A stretch of 64,000 bases of DNA from Terrimonas pollutisoli (GCF_029360765.1 NZ_JARKNA010000012.1:1-64000); one strand, 5' to 3'. Shown: positions 26,936 to 36,599, numbered from the stretch's first letter. Program-made: numbers and translations. Notes: generated by a model from the sequence alone, not told the origin.

Positions 26936-27907
26936 ATGTTTCACCTGCGATCATTACCAACTTTATTTGTGGCATTGCTTTTCTTTTATTTTAAACATAG
27001 TTATGCAGTTCCACTAGTGGATACAATACCGGGGTTAAGCAGAATGGATAGTTCCGTTCATTTTCTTGTTGTGGGCGACTGGGGCACACAGGGTTCCGCA
27101 ACACAGCGAAAAGTAGCGGAGGCAATGGCTGCGGCTGCCCGGCAATTAAACATATCTTTCGTCATTGCTACTGGCGATAATTTTTATCCTGCCGGAGTAA
27201 ATAGCATAAACGATTCGCAATGGGTGCATACTTTCGAAAATGTTTATGCCGATTCTTCCCTGCAATGCCGCTGGCTGGCAGTATTAGGCAATCATGATTA
27301 TACATTAGATCCTGATGCGCAGGTAAATTATACCTACATCAGCACACGCTGGTATATGCCGCAAAGATATTATGACACCAGTATCATCATTGGGCAAGAT
27401 TCCATGTTGATGGTTTTCCTGGATACAGAACCGATAGAAAAACAGTTGCGGGGCATACCGGCTGACACCAATAAATACTCAACTTCCTATGTAGATGAGC
27501 AACTTGCCTGGTTTAAAAAAACATTGAGCAGCAGCAGCGCCAAATGGAAAATTGTAACGGGTCACCATCCCTTGCATACCGGCGGAAGCAGGCGGCATAA
27601 TATAAGAGTAAAGAAGCTTCGCCGTTTAATTCAACCTGTGCTGTACGCTAATAATGTAAATTTTTATTTATCCGGTCATGAACATCATCTCGAATTGCTG
27701 AAACGAAAAAGGCGGCCCACTCATTATATTATTTCGGGTGCCGGATCGGACACCAGGCATGTGGGCTGGCTCAAACGATACCGTCGCTTTGCGGCGCGGA
27801 AAATAGGCTTTATAGCTATTTCTGTTTCTCCCCGCGGATGCCTTGTACAGTTTGTTACTGATGAGCAAAAAGTGGTATATAAACATCAATTAGCAACCCC
27901 AAAGTGA
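26936..27907 (+). CDS. exported metallophosphoesterase (purple acid phosphatase-like)
   Basis: A 323-residue enzyme with an N-terminal signal (hydrophobic LPTLFVALLFFYF). Metal-site motifs are VVGDWG, ATGDNFYPAG, LAVLGNHDYT, VTGHHPLHTGG and LSGHEHHLELL, the order seen in tartrate-resistant (type 5) acid phosphatases. It probably removes phosphate from extracytoplasmic substrates. It is flanked in direct orientation by solo left ends of the transposase element (26829-26905 and 27996-28085). Confidence 0.9.
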   Translation: MFHLRSLPTLFVALLFFYFKHSYAVPLVDTIPGLSRMDSSVHFLVVGDWGTQGSATQRKVAEAMAAAARQLNISFVIATGDNFYPAGVNSINDSQWVHTFENVYADSSLQCRWLAVLGNHDYTLDPDAQVNYTYISTRWYMPQRYYDTSIIIGQDSMLMVFLDTEPIEKQLRGIPADTNKYSTSYVDEQLAWFKKTLSSSSAKWKIVTGHHPLHTGGSRRHNIRVKKLRRLIQPVLYANNVNFYLSGHEHHLELLKRKRRPTHYIISGAGSDTRHVGWLKRYRRFAARKIGFIAISVSPRGCLVQFVTDEQKVVYKHQLATPK

Positions 27908-27995
27908 TAGGTTTTTTAGAAATAATCGATATTGGGATTGGCGCACGGATTAGTCTGCGATGAAAGAGGTGAGAGATGCTGATGCTTCTTCCTTA

Positions 27996-28085
27996 AACCT
28001 TAGTAGGAACTAAACTAACTTCATACACAACCTTATTATCTTATTCGTGTGAAAATAGAATATAAACCTTTACACCTATTACATT
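27996..28085. repeat. solo left end of the element family
   Basis: AACCTTAGTAGGAACTAAAC ... ACAACCTTATTATCTTATTCG is followed by a degraded start of the transposase gene (GTGAAAATAGAATATAAACC). No right end was found. The remaining gap to 28355 shows no gene, only an imperfect GTAAGACTT/AAGTCTTTTCGTCTTAC pairing near 28136-28176. Confidence 0.6.
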
Positions 28086-28355
28086 ACATTTCATCTTATC
28101 CAACGACGAGTCCGCTCTACACATATCCACGCAGTAAGACTTGTCTGGGAAAGAGTATAAGTCTTTTCGTCTTACATAAAATTACTGCTAACCGTCCAGG
28201 CTTTCTGCTGTGCTGATATTCTGTGTACTTCAGCCCGAACTATCGCTGAATAAAGATATAAAGCAGGAAGTTATATTCCAAGGTCCATAGCCGAGTCTGT
28301 AGCATGATAGGGATTGTGGCTAAGTATTTATTCCGAAGCAAGTAGTTGTCTATCG

Positions 28356-28682
28356 TCATGACAACCAAACGTAGAACACAATTACTAAACAAAGCATCAA
28401 TATTAACTCTGCTATCCAAATTCGCCCAGTCTTATTCCTTGTGATGAGTCTTAGTAGTAAATCTACGGGTACAAAAACAAAAAAAGATGGGAAGAATAAT
28501 CCAGCAACTAAATGCGACCATTCCCGGGTATCTCCAGAAAATCTGAATTTGTCAATTATGAATCCAATCAAACAGAAAAGCGTCCAAATAATAAATGGTG
28601 AGAGAAAATAAAATATGGTTTTGGAAAACTGACTTGTATTCACGATTTCTTTTGTAGACTCTTGCCTGACAAAGTTGCGCAT
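28356..28682 (-). CDS. small three-helix membrane protein, unknown function
   Basis: 108 residues from the ATG at 28682; the frame is open further upstream, but that part overlaps the divergent helicase promoter and looks basic and non-hydrophobic. Three hydrophobic segments are seen (about residues 20-42, 53-75, 86-107). I recognise no family. It is divergent from the DEAD-box gene. Confidence 0.5.
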   Translation of the reverse strand: MRNFVRQESTKEIVNTSQFSKTIFYFLSPFIIWTLFCLIGFIIDKFRFSGDTREWSHLVAGLFFPSFFVFVPVDLLLRLITRNKTGRIWIAELILMLCLVIVFYVWLS

Positions 28683-28829
28683 AAACTTATAAATATACAT
28701 AACCGCTGGTACAATTCTATGCTGATTTCTAATGATATTTTGCATCAGCAAAAACCGCTGCACCGGTCGCTGCAAGCGGCCATGAAGAACCAAATTCATT
28801 CTCCAAGCGTTTAAACATCGCCGTTTACC

Positions 28830-28837
28830 TACTTTTG
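28830..28837 (+). promoter_or_regulatory. possible -7 box of the helicase gene
   Basis: TACTTTTG fits the Bacteroidota TAnnTTTG -7 element and lies 5 bases before the helicase ATG, which would give a nearly leaderless message. No clear TTTG -33 box was seen. Confidence 0.3.
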
Positions 28838-28842
28838 CTCCC

Positions 28843-30171
28843 ATGAAAAAGCGATCTCACTCCATTAGCGATATTCTATCCCGCTTAAATATCGATGAGC
28901 TCAATGATATGCAAAAGGCATCCATTGAAGCCAATGAAAAAAGCGATAACGTCATACTGCTGTCGGCTACCGGCTCGGGTAAAACACTTGGTTTTTTGTT
29001 GCCCATCCTTTCCCTGCTCGATGAGACCAATAAGAAAACACAGGCTCTCATTATCGTTCCCTCCCGTGAGCTGGCATTGCAGATCGAAAAAGTTTTTAAA
29101 TCATTGGGCACGGTGTATAAAGTCACCTGTTGCTATGGCGGGCATAAAAGAGAGATCGAGGAAAATAACCTGGTAGAACCTCCCGCCATGCTGATCGGTA
29201 CTCCTGGCAGGCTGGCCGATCATATCCGCCGGGAAAATATTACAACAGCATCTATCAAAACATTAGTGCTGGATGAATTTGATAAATCACTGGAAGCAGG
29301 CTTTGAAGATGAAATGGCATTTATCATTGGCTCTTTACCGGCCATTGAGAAACGCATCCTGACATCCGCCACAGAAGCGGTAATGATACCGGCGTTTGTG
29401 GGTTTAAAGGAACCGGTAAAGCTTAATTTTCTCAATAACGGTGATGAAACGCCGACAGGGCTCGCTATAAAAATTGTCCAAAGTGAAGCAAAGGATAAAC
29501 TGGAAACGCTGCTGAAACTGATCTGCCACCTGGGCAACCGGTCAACCATTGTATTCTGCAATCACCGGGAGTCAGTGGAACGAACCAGTGAGTATTTGAA
29601 GGAGCAGGGCATCGTCAATGTGTTTTATCATGGCGCCATGGAACAACAGGAAAGGGACAGCGCCTTGTTTAAATTCCGAAGTGGTACTTCCAATATTTTA
29701 GTGACCACGGATCTTGCTGCCCGGGGTTTGGATATTCCCAATATCCGGTATATCATCCATTATCATTTACCGCATACCGAAGATATATTTACCCACCGCA
29801 ATGGAAGAACAGCCCGCATGGATGCAAGCGGCACCGCTATATTGATCTTATCGCCGGAAGAAAAGCAACCGGCTTACCTGCCTGCAGATACCGAATCCAT
29901 CGAATTACCTGCGACAAATGAGTTTCCCGAGAAGCCGAAGTGGTCAACGCTTTTCATTGCAGCGGGTAAAAAGGATAAAGTAAACAAAGTGGATATCGTA
30001 GGTTTCTTGGGTAATAAGGGCAAACTGAAAAAAGAAGATATTGGCCTGATAGAAGTAAAAGATTTCTTTTCGTTTGTAGCAGTGAAAAAAATAAAGATGG
30101 GCGAAACATTGCGCCTAATAAAAGACCAGAAGATCAAAAACAAAAAAGTGAAGATGGCGATTGCGAAATAG
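28843..30171 (+). CDS. DEAD-box ATP-dependent RNA helicase
   Basis: A 442-residue helicase with the two RecA-like domains. Motifs in order: SATGSGKT (I), PSRELALQ (Ia), TPGRL (Ib), VLDEFDK (II, with DEFD in place of DEAD), LTSATE (III), GLDIPN (V), HRNGRTARM (VI). The C-terminal ~75 residues have the DbpA-like RNA-binding pattern (KVDIVGFLGNKGKLKKEDIG), which suggests a ribosome-assembly helicase. It is monocistronic. Confidence 0.92.
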   Translation: MKKRSHSISDILSRLNIDELNDMQKASIEANEKSDNVILLSATGSGKTLGFLLPILSLLDETNKKTQALIIVPSRELALQIEKVFKSLGTVYKVTCCYGGHKREIEENNLVEPPAMLIGTPGRLADHIRRENITTASIKTLVLDEFDKSLEAGFEDEMAFIIGSLPAIEKRILTSATEAVMIPAFVGLKEPVKLNFLNNGDETPTGLAIKIVQSEAKDKLETLLKLICHLGNRSTIVFCNHRESVERTSEYLKEQGIVNVFYHGAMEQQERDSALFKFRSGTSNILVTTDLAARGLDIPNIRYIIHYHLPHTEDIFTHRNGRTARMDASGTAILILSPEEKQPAYLPADTESIELPATNEFPEKPKWSTLFIAAGKKDKVNKVDIVGFLGNKGKLKKEDIGLIEVKDFFSFVAVKKIKMGETLRLIKDQKIKNKKVKMAIAK

Positions 30172-30248
30172 ACGGTTTGCAGTTTGACAGTTAGCAATTA
30201 GCAGTTATAGGTTTTGCATTTTAGAGCCAGCAATCTGAATGAGACCAC

Positions 30249-31301
30249 TCACCGTTCCATTCTCTTTATCCATTCTTTTATCAGCTTCACCCCTTCCTTA
30301 TGCACCTGTTCTCTTCCCAGTTCGGGCATGGCAATGCCGGGATCATTGGTTTGCATCCGGAATGTAAGAATGGATTTATGCGGTTGGCCAGGTACAATAT
30401 CAAAAGCATTTTTTCCGGCGCCGCGCCCTGCTGCTACCGGGCTTTTCATGATGCCCAATTCCACGGTTGGATCCTGGTCGTAATGTAAAAACAAGCCGGA
30501 AGTATTAGCCGGCCCCTGCGGATGATGACAGGTACCGCAGTTCACATCAAGGTAAGCTCTTGCCCTTGATTCAACGGATTGAGCGGCATCATCGATGCGG
30601 GCCATTTTTGCAATGCTGCCAAGATCCGGCAAACCGCTGAGCATTCCTTGTTGTTGCCAATAGCTTAACTGGTTTTGCGTTCCTGATTCATACGCATAAT
30701 CTTTGTTCAGTTGCGCAGCTATCGGGCCGATCGGTTTCATTTTTCCATCCCGGATATGACAACCCTTGCATTGGTTTTTATTGGGGATGATATAATCAAT
30801 ATTGATGCGCTTGCCATTGGCATTGATATAAGACACCTCTTTTATGTCGCCGGCCACATCATAAAACGCTTCCGTCTGTTCATCGTTCCATACATAGGGA
30901 TAAGCCGTCCAGCCATTCTCTTCATTTACCAGCAGGCGGGTTTCTAAGATCCTTCTTCCTTTATTTTTTTTGCGGAAATCATTTTCGTAATAAAAATTTT
31001 TAATGATCACGGTTCCTTTCGGCAATTGCAACACATCATCTTTGCTGTAAGCCGCTGGCATTCCCTCAGGTAATTTTATAAAACGTAATTTCTCGGCATA
31101 GTTGGAAAATAATACGGAGTTGATATCATAGGGCACAACAGAATTGGACGGTTGCAGGTCTGCCAGCTTACCGATAAAGAAATGGTAGTCCGATAATTTA
31201 TCTTTTCTTTCAAAAACCGGTTTTCGTAGCGGCGGTATCAACGCCAGGTTGATAACAATAACAGACGTTAAAATACTAATAACGATGAATTGCTTTTTCA
31301 T
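30249..31301 (-). CDS. SO2930-family dihaem c-type cytochrome
   Basis: About 350 residues from the ATG at 31301 (a TTG two codons upstream is possible). An N-terminal membrane anchor/signal is followed by a ~150-residue domain and two haem-binding CXXCH sites: CKGCH (~residue 185) and CGTCH (~255). Methionines in the C-terminal MQTNDPGIAMPELG segment could be axial ligands. The family is known to sit beside a parallel beta-helix protein, as it does here (next gene, same strand). The role is probably periplasmic electron transfer; the partner reaction is unknown. Confidence 0.9.
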   Translation of the reverse strand: MKKQFIVISILTSVIVINLALIPPLRKPVFERKDKLSDYHFFIGKLADLQPSNSVVPYDINSVLFSNYAEKLRFIKLPEGMPAAYSKDDVLQLPKGTVIIKNFYYENDFRKKNKGRRILETRLLVNEENGWTAYPYVWNDEQTEAFYDVAGDIKEVSYINANGKRINIDYIIPNKNQCKGCHIRDGKMKPIGPIAAQLNKDYAYESGTQNQLSYWQQQGMLSGLPDLGSIAKMARIDDAAQSVESRARAYLDVNCGTCHHPQGPANTSGLFLHYDQDPTVELGIMKSPVAAGRGAGKNAFDIVPGQPHKSILTFRMQTNDPGIAMPELGREQVHKEGVKLIKEWIKRMER

Positions 31302-31433
31302 GTTCAACAGCTTGATATCACTTTTTTGTCAGTAGCACAACGATAACACGATGAACACAATGAAATGTTTCCCGCCTTATGTCCTTTGAGCAATCTTTGT
31401 GTTCTTTGTGTTGCATTACCTATCCTCATCTAT

Positions 31434-32618
31434 TTACTCCTTAACTAACCTCACTTCTTCCTGTATCGTTCCATTACAATCATAAGGCGACATCTCTCTT
31501 GTTATGCCTTTAAACTTGTTACCCGCTTTAATATTGCCAATACTCTGATTGGTATTATTGCGGATGCAGATCGCAGGATTTTTTACTTTGTCATCCACGA
31601 TGCCGTCATAAATAATATGGGGCACTTTTTTACCAAACCGCACTTTTAACCTGAACATTAATCCCATTCTTCCCTTCATGGTAGTCCGGATATTTTTACG
31701 TTCGTAAACATTATCGTGAATAAAAATTTGATCGGGATAAGGATAATAGGATTCGTCTTTGATCGGAATCTCTGAAATATAATAGCTCACTATTGCCGTG
31801 CCGGCGGTGCGGTTGTTAATAATGCGATTATTATAGATCTCAACATTATTTGTAGCCAGCACCATCATGCCCGTTCCCAGGGGTACTTTGCCAACGATAT
31901 TCCCTTTGGGGGCGAAATTGGGATAATTGTTATGATGAACATGGTTGTTAAAAACTCTGACATGTCCACCTTTTTTCTGAACAAGATTGGGCAGATCGAA
32001 GATCAATATGCCGCCGGTATTGCCCGTGGCTTCATTGTTGTATACATCGGCATACAACGTATTTTCAATTTCTATCCCCGCTACATTGTGATAGGCTTTG
32101 CTGTTACGAACAATCACCTGCTGTGATTGGCCCACATAAATGCCTGCATCTGATGCGCCGATGGCCACACAACTATCGATCAGTACATTTTTACATTGCA
32201 CGGGATATAATGCATAAGCGCCGTTGTTTTTCGAGGGTTTGCCTGTCCATTCGGCTTTTACATTTTTCAATGTCAATCCATCCACCAATTGTGCTTTTAT
32301 TAAGTCGCCCTTTGAATCCTGTACCGTGATATTTTCTAAAATAATATTAGAAGAGTTGGTGATCTTGATCCCTTCTGCGCCTGCCAGTTGTCCCCTGAAC
32401 GATAAAATGCTTTTATCCATTCCTTTTCCACGGATGGTAATATTGTTCTTGCCATCCATCCACAGCGCCATATTCAATTGAAAACGGCCTTCAGGAATTT
32501 CGATCACGGAGCCATCGGGTGATTCGATAAACTGTGCCTGCAACTGGCGGCGCAGGTCTTGCGCAGTAAGAACGGAAAATAAGCAGAGGAAAACAGCAAG
32601 CAAACAGGCAGCTTTCAT
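31434..32618 (-). CDS. exported parallel beta-helix repeat protein (SO2929-like)
   Basis: A 394-residue protein with signal peptide MKAACLLAVFLCLFSVLTAQ and a right-handed beta-helix across ~residues 40-330, shown by repeating N/V/I-rich turns such as NVLIDSCVAIGASDAGIYVG. This is the fold of pectate lyases and mannuronan epimerases, but no polysaccharide-lyase active site was identified. It pairs with the SO2930-type cytochrome downstream (126-base gap), a conserved neighbourhood of unknown function. Confidence 0.88.
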   Translation of the reverse strand: MKAACLLAVFLCLFSVLTAQDLRRQLQAQFIESPDGSVIEIPEGRFQLNMALWMDGKNNITIRGKGMDKSILSFRGQLAGAEGIKITNSSNIILENITVQDSKGDLIKAQLVDGLTLKNVKAEWTGKPSKNNGAYALYPVQCKNVLIDSCVAIGASDAGIYVGQSQQVIVRNSKAYHNVAGIEIENTLYADVYNNEATGNTGGILIFDLPNLVQKKGGHVRVFNNHVHHNNYPNFAPKGNIVGKVPLGTGMMVLATNNVEIYNNRIINNRTAGTAIVSYYISEIPIKDESYYPYPDQIFIHDNVYERKNIRTTMKGRMGLMFRLKVRFGKKVPHIIYDGIVDDKVKNPAICIRNNTNQSIGNIKAGNKFKGITREMSPYDCNGTIQEEVRLVKE

Positions 32619-32718
32619 AAAAGCTTTTACTGTAATTTACAAAATATCGATGAAGGATTTCAGCAAATGAAAATTAGGCTAGGTTACGTAAGGGTTAATA
32701 CATAGAGGTCCGGGAACA

Positions 32719-33768
32719 TTAGCTGATCCTCACACGGGGATCGACGACACCATACAAGATGTCAGCTAAAATATTAATGAGGATAAAAAAACCGGCAGAG
32801 ATGAGTACAGAGCCCATCACAACGGGGTAATCGAGCTTTTCCAATGCATCCACTGTTACTTTACCGATGCCCTGCCAGCCAAAGATATATTCTACAAAAA
32901 AAGCACCGGCCAGTAGTTCTGCAAACCAACCCGTAATAGCTGTTATGACCGGGTTCAATGCATTGCGAAGGCCATGTTTCCAGATTACGGTTTTTTTACT
33001 CAATCCTTTTGCATAAGCTGTGCGGATATAATCCTGGTCGAGCACATCCAGCATCGCACTACGGGTAAGCTGCGTGATGATCGCCAGCGGACGTATGCCT
33101 AATGTAATGGCTGGCAGAATAAGATTTTCTACGGTTAATCTCTTTTCCCCCGTTACATCATCGATCTCAAGCCAGCTTCCGGAAATATGTAAACCTGTCC
33201 AGTCGCTTAACAGAAATCCAAAAATATAAGCGATAATAATACCCATAAAAAACGATGGCGCCGAGATACCTACGATACTGGAAAAAATGGCGGATGTATC
33301 CCACCACGTATTTTGACGAACAGCCGCCACCACTCCTAACGGTATACCGATTATGACCGCGATGATCATGGCCGCAATAGCCAGGATCAGCGTTCCCGGT
33401 AAAGCTTGCATTAATATGGTACCAACCTCCCGTTTACTTTGATAGGATTTTCGCAGGTAAGGTATTTTTAAACCAATTTTATTCTCACCACCAATAAAAA
33501 TACCTTTCAATCCTTTAGACTTGATCTCTTCTCTACTATGCATGCCAATGGGAGATACATCATTGAGATAAAAAAGAAATTGTTTCACCTTTGGCTGATC
33601 GAGATACATTTCTTTCCGGATATTGGCTTGTGTAGCCGAATCACCGGATTGCCCCATTACCAATCTTGAAGGATCGCCAAAACCCTGGAACAGGAGGAAA
33701 ACCAGCACGACAACACCGGCCAGAACCAATATGCCATACAATAATTTTTTGACGATGTATTGCAACAT
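32719..33768 (-). CDS. oligopeptide/dipeptide-type ABC transporter permease
   Basis: A 349-residue membrane protein of the DppB/OppB type. The first helix (residues ~8-30) is followed by a large periplasmic insert (~35-115) and five helices. The cytoplasmic EAA-like loop is seen around YIRTAYAKGLSKKTVIWKHGLRNALNPV. It ends DILYGVVDPRVRIS, typical for DppB. No second permease, ATPase or binding protein is adjacent, so partners must be elsewhere. It starts 5 bases after the DoxX-like gene stop, so both are one operon. Confidence 0.92.
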   Translation of the reverse strand: MLQYIVKKLLYGILVLAGVVVLVFLLFQGFGDPSRLVMGQSGDSATQANIRKEMYLDQPKVKQFLFYLNDVSPIGMHSREEIKSKGLKGIFIGGENKIGLKIPYLRKSYQSKREVGTILMQALPGTLILAIAAMIIAVIIGIPLGVVAAVRQNTWWDTSAIFSSIVGISAPSFFMGIIIAYIFGFLLSDWTGLHISGSWLEIDDVTGEKRLTVENLILPAITLGIRPLAIITQLTRSAMLDVLDQDYIRTAYAKGLSKKTVIWKHGLRNALNPVITAITGWFAELLAGAFFVEYIFGWQGIGKVTVDALEKLDYPVVMGSVLISAGFFILINILADILYGVVDPRVRIS

Positions 33769-33773
33769 GACTG

Positions 33774-34967
33774 TTAATTGCCGTTACCTGTTTGCTGAAG
33801 ACTGTCTAATTCGGCGGTAGATCCCTGGCCGGGCGGTGGAATAATTTTCTGAACAACTAATGATCCAAGCTGCGCTACAATTTTATCCATTCGTGAATGG
33901 CTCTGCTTGTCCTGCACAGTTCCCCTTCTTAAAAGGTAGATACATGGGTCAGTGCGGGCTGCAGTGCGAATGGCAGTATAGTCGCATTTGAATACAGGTA
34001 TATCAGCAAATGATGTGGCAGAAAAATTCTTTATTGCTTCTTCCATCCGGTTGGTAACAGCATATACCGGGATATTTTTTGCTTTGGCCGCCTCATACAC
34101 TTTCGCAAATTCATCTTTCCAAACTGAAAGCGGTGTGGCAAAGTTTTCACAAAAGAGCAACACCGTATAAGGCTGACGTAATACGATACCGGTAGAATCT
34201 TCGCCGGTGATGCCGGATAAAGCAAACCCTTTGATTGGCGGCTCAGCGTTTCCTTTCCTGATCAATTTATCAGTGCGGCTTACATAGTTGTAAGAGTCCA
34301 GGTCGGCAGGCAGATCAGCCGGTGCAAACTCAAACTGTTTACCTCCTTTTTCATAGATAAAACGAATAGCGAAACTATCGGGCAATGCGCCTGCCGGAAC
34401 CCGCATTTTTTCTGTGATATTATTCCCTTTTTTAAAGGGTAAACAATCAATCGGGGGTAAATACCGGAGAGCATACCATTGCAACCCAAAACTAAATAGT
34501 GTCACCAACGCCATGATCAACAGGTTTGCTTTGTTGCCAAAAACAGGTGCGATCTTTTTGCGGTTGGCAAAAAGAAATAGAATTAATACAGTGAGGACAA
34601 TATCTTTCAGGAAAGAGGTAAACGGAGTGATCGGAATACAGTCGCCAAAACAGCCGCAGTTTTTAAACTTGCCCGACAGGTAAGCATAGCCGGTAAGGAA
34701 GGTAAAAAAAACAATCAGCAGTAATAGCAGCCAGCTAAAAAGCCGCATTCTCCAACCCAACAACAACGCTGCACCGGCAATGATCTCAAAAGCGATCATT
34801 GCCACCGACATCCACAAGGTATGTTCATTGAGGCTGGCCATTCCCCATAGCTCAAAAAACTCCTGCATTTTATAGCTTAATCCCAATGGGTCGATCGCTT
34901 TGACAAGACCGGAAAAAATAAAAAGCGATCCAACGATAATCCTGGCTATGTTGATGAGAATTTTCAT
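33774..34967 (-). CDS. DoxX/MauE-type membrane protein with thioredoxin-like tail (BT_3928-like)
   Basis: A 397-residue protein. Residues 1-150 hold four hydrophobic helices of the DoxX/MauE type, starting NIARIIVGSLFIFSGLVKAIDPLG, with a conserved CGCFGDC cysteine cluster near residue 100 that is likely redox-active. A fifth helix is at ~150-170. The C-terminal half (~200-380) is extracytoplasmic and resembles a redoxin fold (YTVLLFCENF, IPVYAVTNRM) without a CXXC. It is probably involved in disulphide or membrane redox chemistry. It lies in the DUF1599/folP neighbourhood typical of Bacteroidota. Confidence 0.8.
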   Translation of the reverse strand: MKILINIARIIVGSLFIFSGLVKAIDPLGLSYKMQEFFELWGMASLNEHTLWMSVAMIAFEIIAGAALLLGWRMRLFSWLLLLLIVFFTFLTGYAYLSGKFKNCGCFGDCIPITPFTSFLKDIVLTVLILFLFANRKKIAPVFGNKANLLIMALVTLFSFGLQWYALRYLPPIDCLPFKKGNNITEKMRVPAGALPDSFAIRFIYEKGGKQFEFAPADLPADLDSYNYVSRTDKLIRKGNAEPPIKGFALSGITGEDSTGIVLRQPYTVLLFCENFATPLSVWKDEFAKVYEAAKAKNIPVYAVTNRMEEAIKNFSATSFADIPVFKCDYTAIRTAARTDPCIYLLRRGTVQDKQSHSRMDKIVAQLGSLVVQKIIPPPGQGSTAELDSLQQTGNGN

Positions 34968-35174
34968 GATTGTTTAGTTAGTGATGAGCGTTGCGGGATA
35001 CAAGATTAGGATATTGATCTTTTGAAAATACATTGTTTATATTTTGGACAAGTTCCATATTTCAAGATCCTTGTAATTCATATCCCGCTACAACCAACCA
35101 TAACGTTAATGTTGATATCAAATTATCCCGGATCTTGCAATCTCGTATCCCTTACCCTGTAATTCCTGCAGCTG

Positions 35175-35723
35175 CTACTTCTCCCCCAACAAGATCAACG
35201 CAAAAACTGCATAGTTAATGATATCATTATAATTGGCGTCAATGCCTTCGCTGATCAGCGTCTTTCCTTCATTGACCAAAATTTGCCTGATGCGCTGGAG
35301 CTTCATCAGGATGAGATCGACAAAGCTCTCCTGGCTCAGGCTTCGCCATGCTTCGCCATAGTCATGATTTTTATCTTCCATCAGTTTTTTGCTGGCTTCC
35401 ACATACTGGTCGTATAAGGATGAGACGGTCAATAATTCCAGTTCTTCCGGTGCGTCAGCCGGCAGATCAAGCTGGATGAGCCCAATGATGGCATAGTTGA
35501 TGATGCCTTTAAACTCCCCGCTGATGTCATCCGCTACTTTTTGTTGTTTCTTTTCCTGTATGGTTCGAATACGCTGCGCCTTGATAAATATCTGGTCTAC
35601 GATGGAAATGGTTCGTAAAACCCGCCACGCTGTTCCATAGTCTTTTGCTTTCTTTAAAAAAATTTCTTTGCATGAGCCGACTACTTCATCGTATTGCAGG
35701 TTGGTGTTCGTCATAATGGTCAT
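35175..35723 (-). CDS. DUF1599 domain protein
   Basis: A 182-residue protein of two similar halves, each with a KDYGTAWR/HDYGEAWR motif (about residues 28 and 122) and a following helix ending in RIR. The internal repeat is plain in the sequence. The DUF1599 family is thought to bind or modify nucleotides, but no activity is established. It could start at 35714 instead. It is divergent from folP (48-base gap) and a regular neighbour of the DoxX-like protein in this phylum. A TATTTTTG box on the minus strand (35749-35756) may be its -7 element. Confidence 0.85.
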   Translation of the reverse strand: MTIMTNTNLQYDEVVGSCKEIFLKKAKDYGTAWRVLRTISIVDQIFIKAQRIRTIQEKKQQKVADDISGEFKGIINYAIIGLIQLDLPADAPEELELLTVSSLYDQYVEASKKLMEDKNHDYGEAWRSLSQESFVDLILMKLQRIRQILVNEGKTLISEGIDANYNDIINYAVFALILLGEK

Positions 35724-35771
35724 ATCAGTTACTAACTTATCTTAGCTTCAAAAATAGCGAAACAAGACTTA

Positions 35772-36599
35772 ATGTACACCTTGAATTGTAAAGGCAGATT
35801 ATTGGTGATTGACACCCCCGTGGTAATGGGCATCATCAACACTACACCTGATTCATTTTATGCCGCCAGCCGCCAGCAAAACATCGATGCCATTTTGCAA
35901 AAAGCGGAAGTGATGATAAAAGAAGGTGCGGCCATTTTGGATATTGGCGGTCAAAGTACCCGGCCCGGGAGCATTGTTGTCGGCAAAGACGAAGAGTTGA
36001 AAAGAGTAATTGAACCCATCGAAGCAATCAATAAAAATTTCCCGGAGACCTTTATTTCTATTGATACCTATTACGCAGCGGTAGCAAAAGAAGCAGTTGA
36101 TGCCGGGGCGGCTATAGTAAATGATATCAGCGCCGGAAGCATGGATGAAGATATGTTGAAAACCGTCGCCTCCTTGCAAGTGCCTTATGTGTTGATGCAC
36201 ATGCAGGGCACGCCGCAGGATATGCAACAGTCACCCCACTATGATGATGTCACAAAAGCCGTCCTTGATTTTTTTATTCAAAAAACAGGTGAGTTAAAAA
36301 AAATGGGTTTGCATGATATCATTGTTGATCCGGGATTTGGATTTGGTAAAACCATCACACATAATTTTAAACTGCTGCAAAACCTATCAGTGTTCAGCAT
36401 GTTAGACAAACCCCTGCTCGTGGGTATTTCACGCAAATCAACCATTTATAAAACGCTCAGGGTTAGTGCGGATGAGGCACTCAACGGAACAACGGTATTA
36501 AACACTATCGGTTTACTGAACGGAGCACAAATATTGAGAGTGCATGATGTGAAGGAGGCGAAACAAGCAATAGATTTGATCATTGCGTATAAGGATTAA
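35772..36599 (+). CDS. folP: dihydropteroate synthase
   Basis: A 275-residue TIM-barrel enzyme joining dihydropterin pyrophosphate to p-aminobenzoate in folate synthesis. The signature blocks are VMGIINTTPDSF, ILDIGGQSTRPGS, VNDISAGSMD, YVLMHMQGTPQDMQ, IVDPGFGFGKT and LVGISRKSTI; all are intact. It is the target of sulphonamides. It is a single gene with its own terminator immediately downstream. Confidence 0.96.
   Translation: MYTLNCKGRLLVIDTPVVMGIINTTPDSFYAASRQQNIDAILQKAEVMIKEGAAILDIGGQSTRPGSIVVGKDEELKRVIEPIEAINKNFPETFISIDTYYAAVAKEAVDAGAAIVNDISAGSMDEDMLKTVASLQVPYVLMHMQGTPQDMQQSPHYDDVTKAVLDFFIQKTGELKKMGLHDIIVDPGFGFGKTITHNFKLLQNLSVFSMLDKPLLVGISRKSTIYKTLRVSADEALNGTTVLNTIGLLNGAQILRVHDVKEAKQAIDLIIAYKD

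Noticed and set aside
28136..28176. Imperfect pairing around GTAAGACTT as a terminator or small RNA
   Set aside because: The stem is interrupted, has no T-run and is not next to a gene end; too weak to call.
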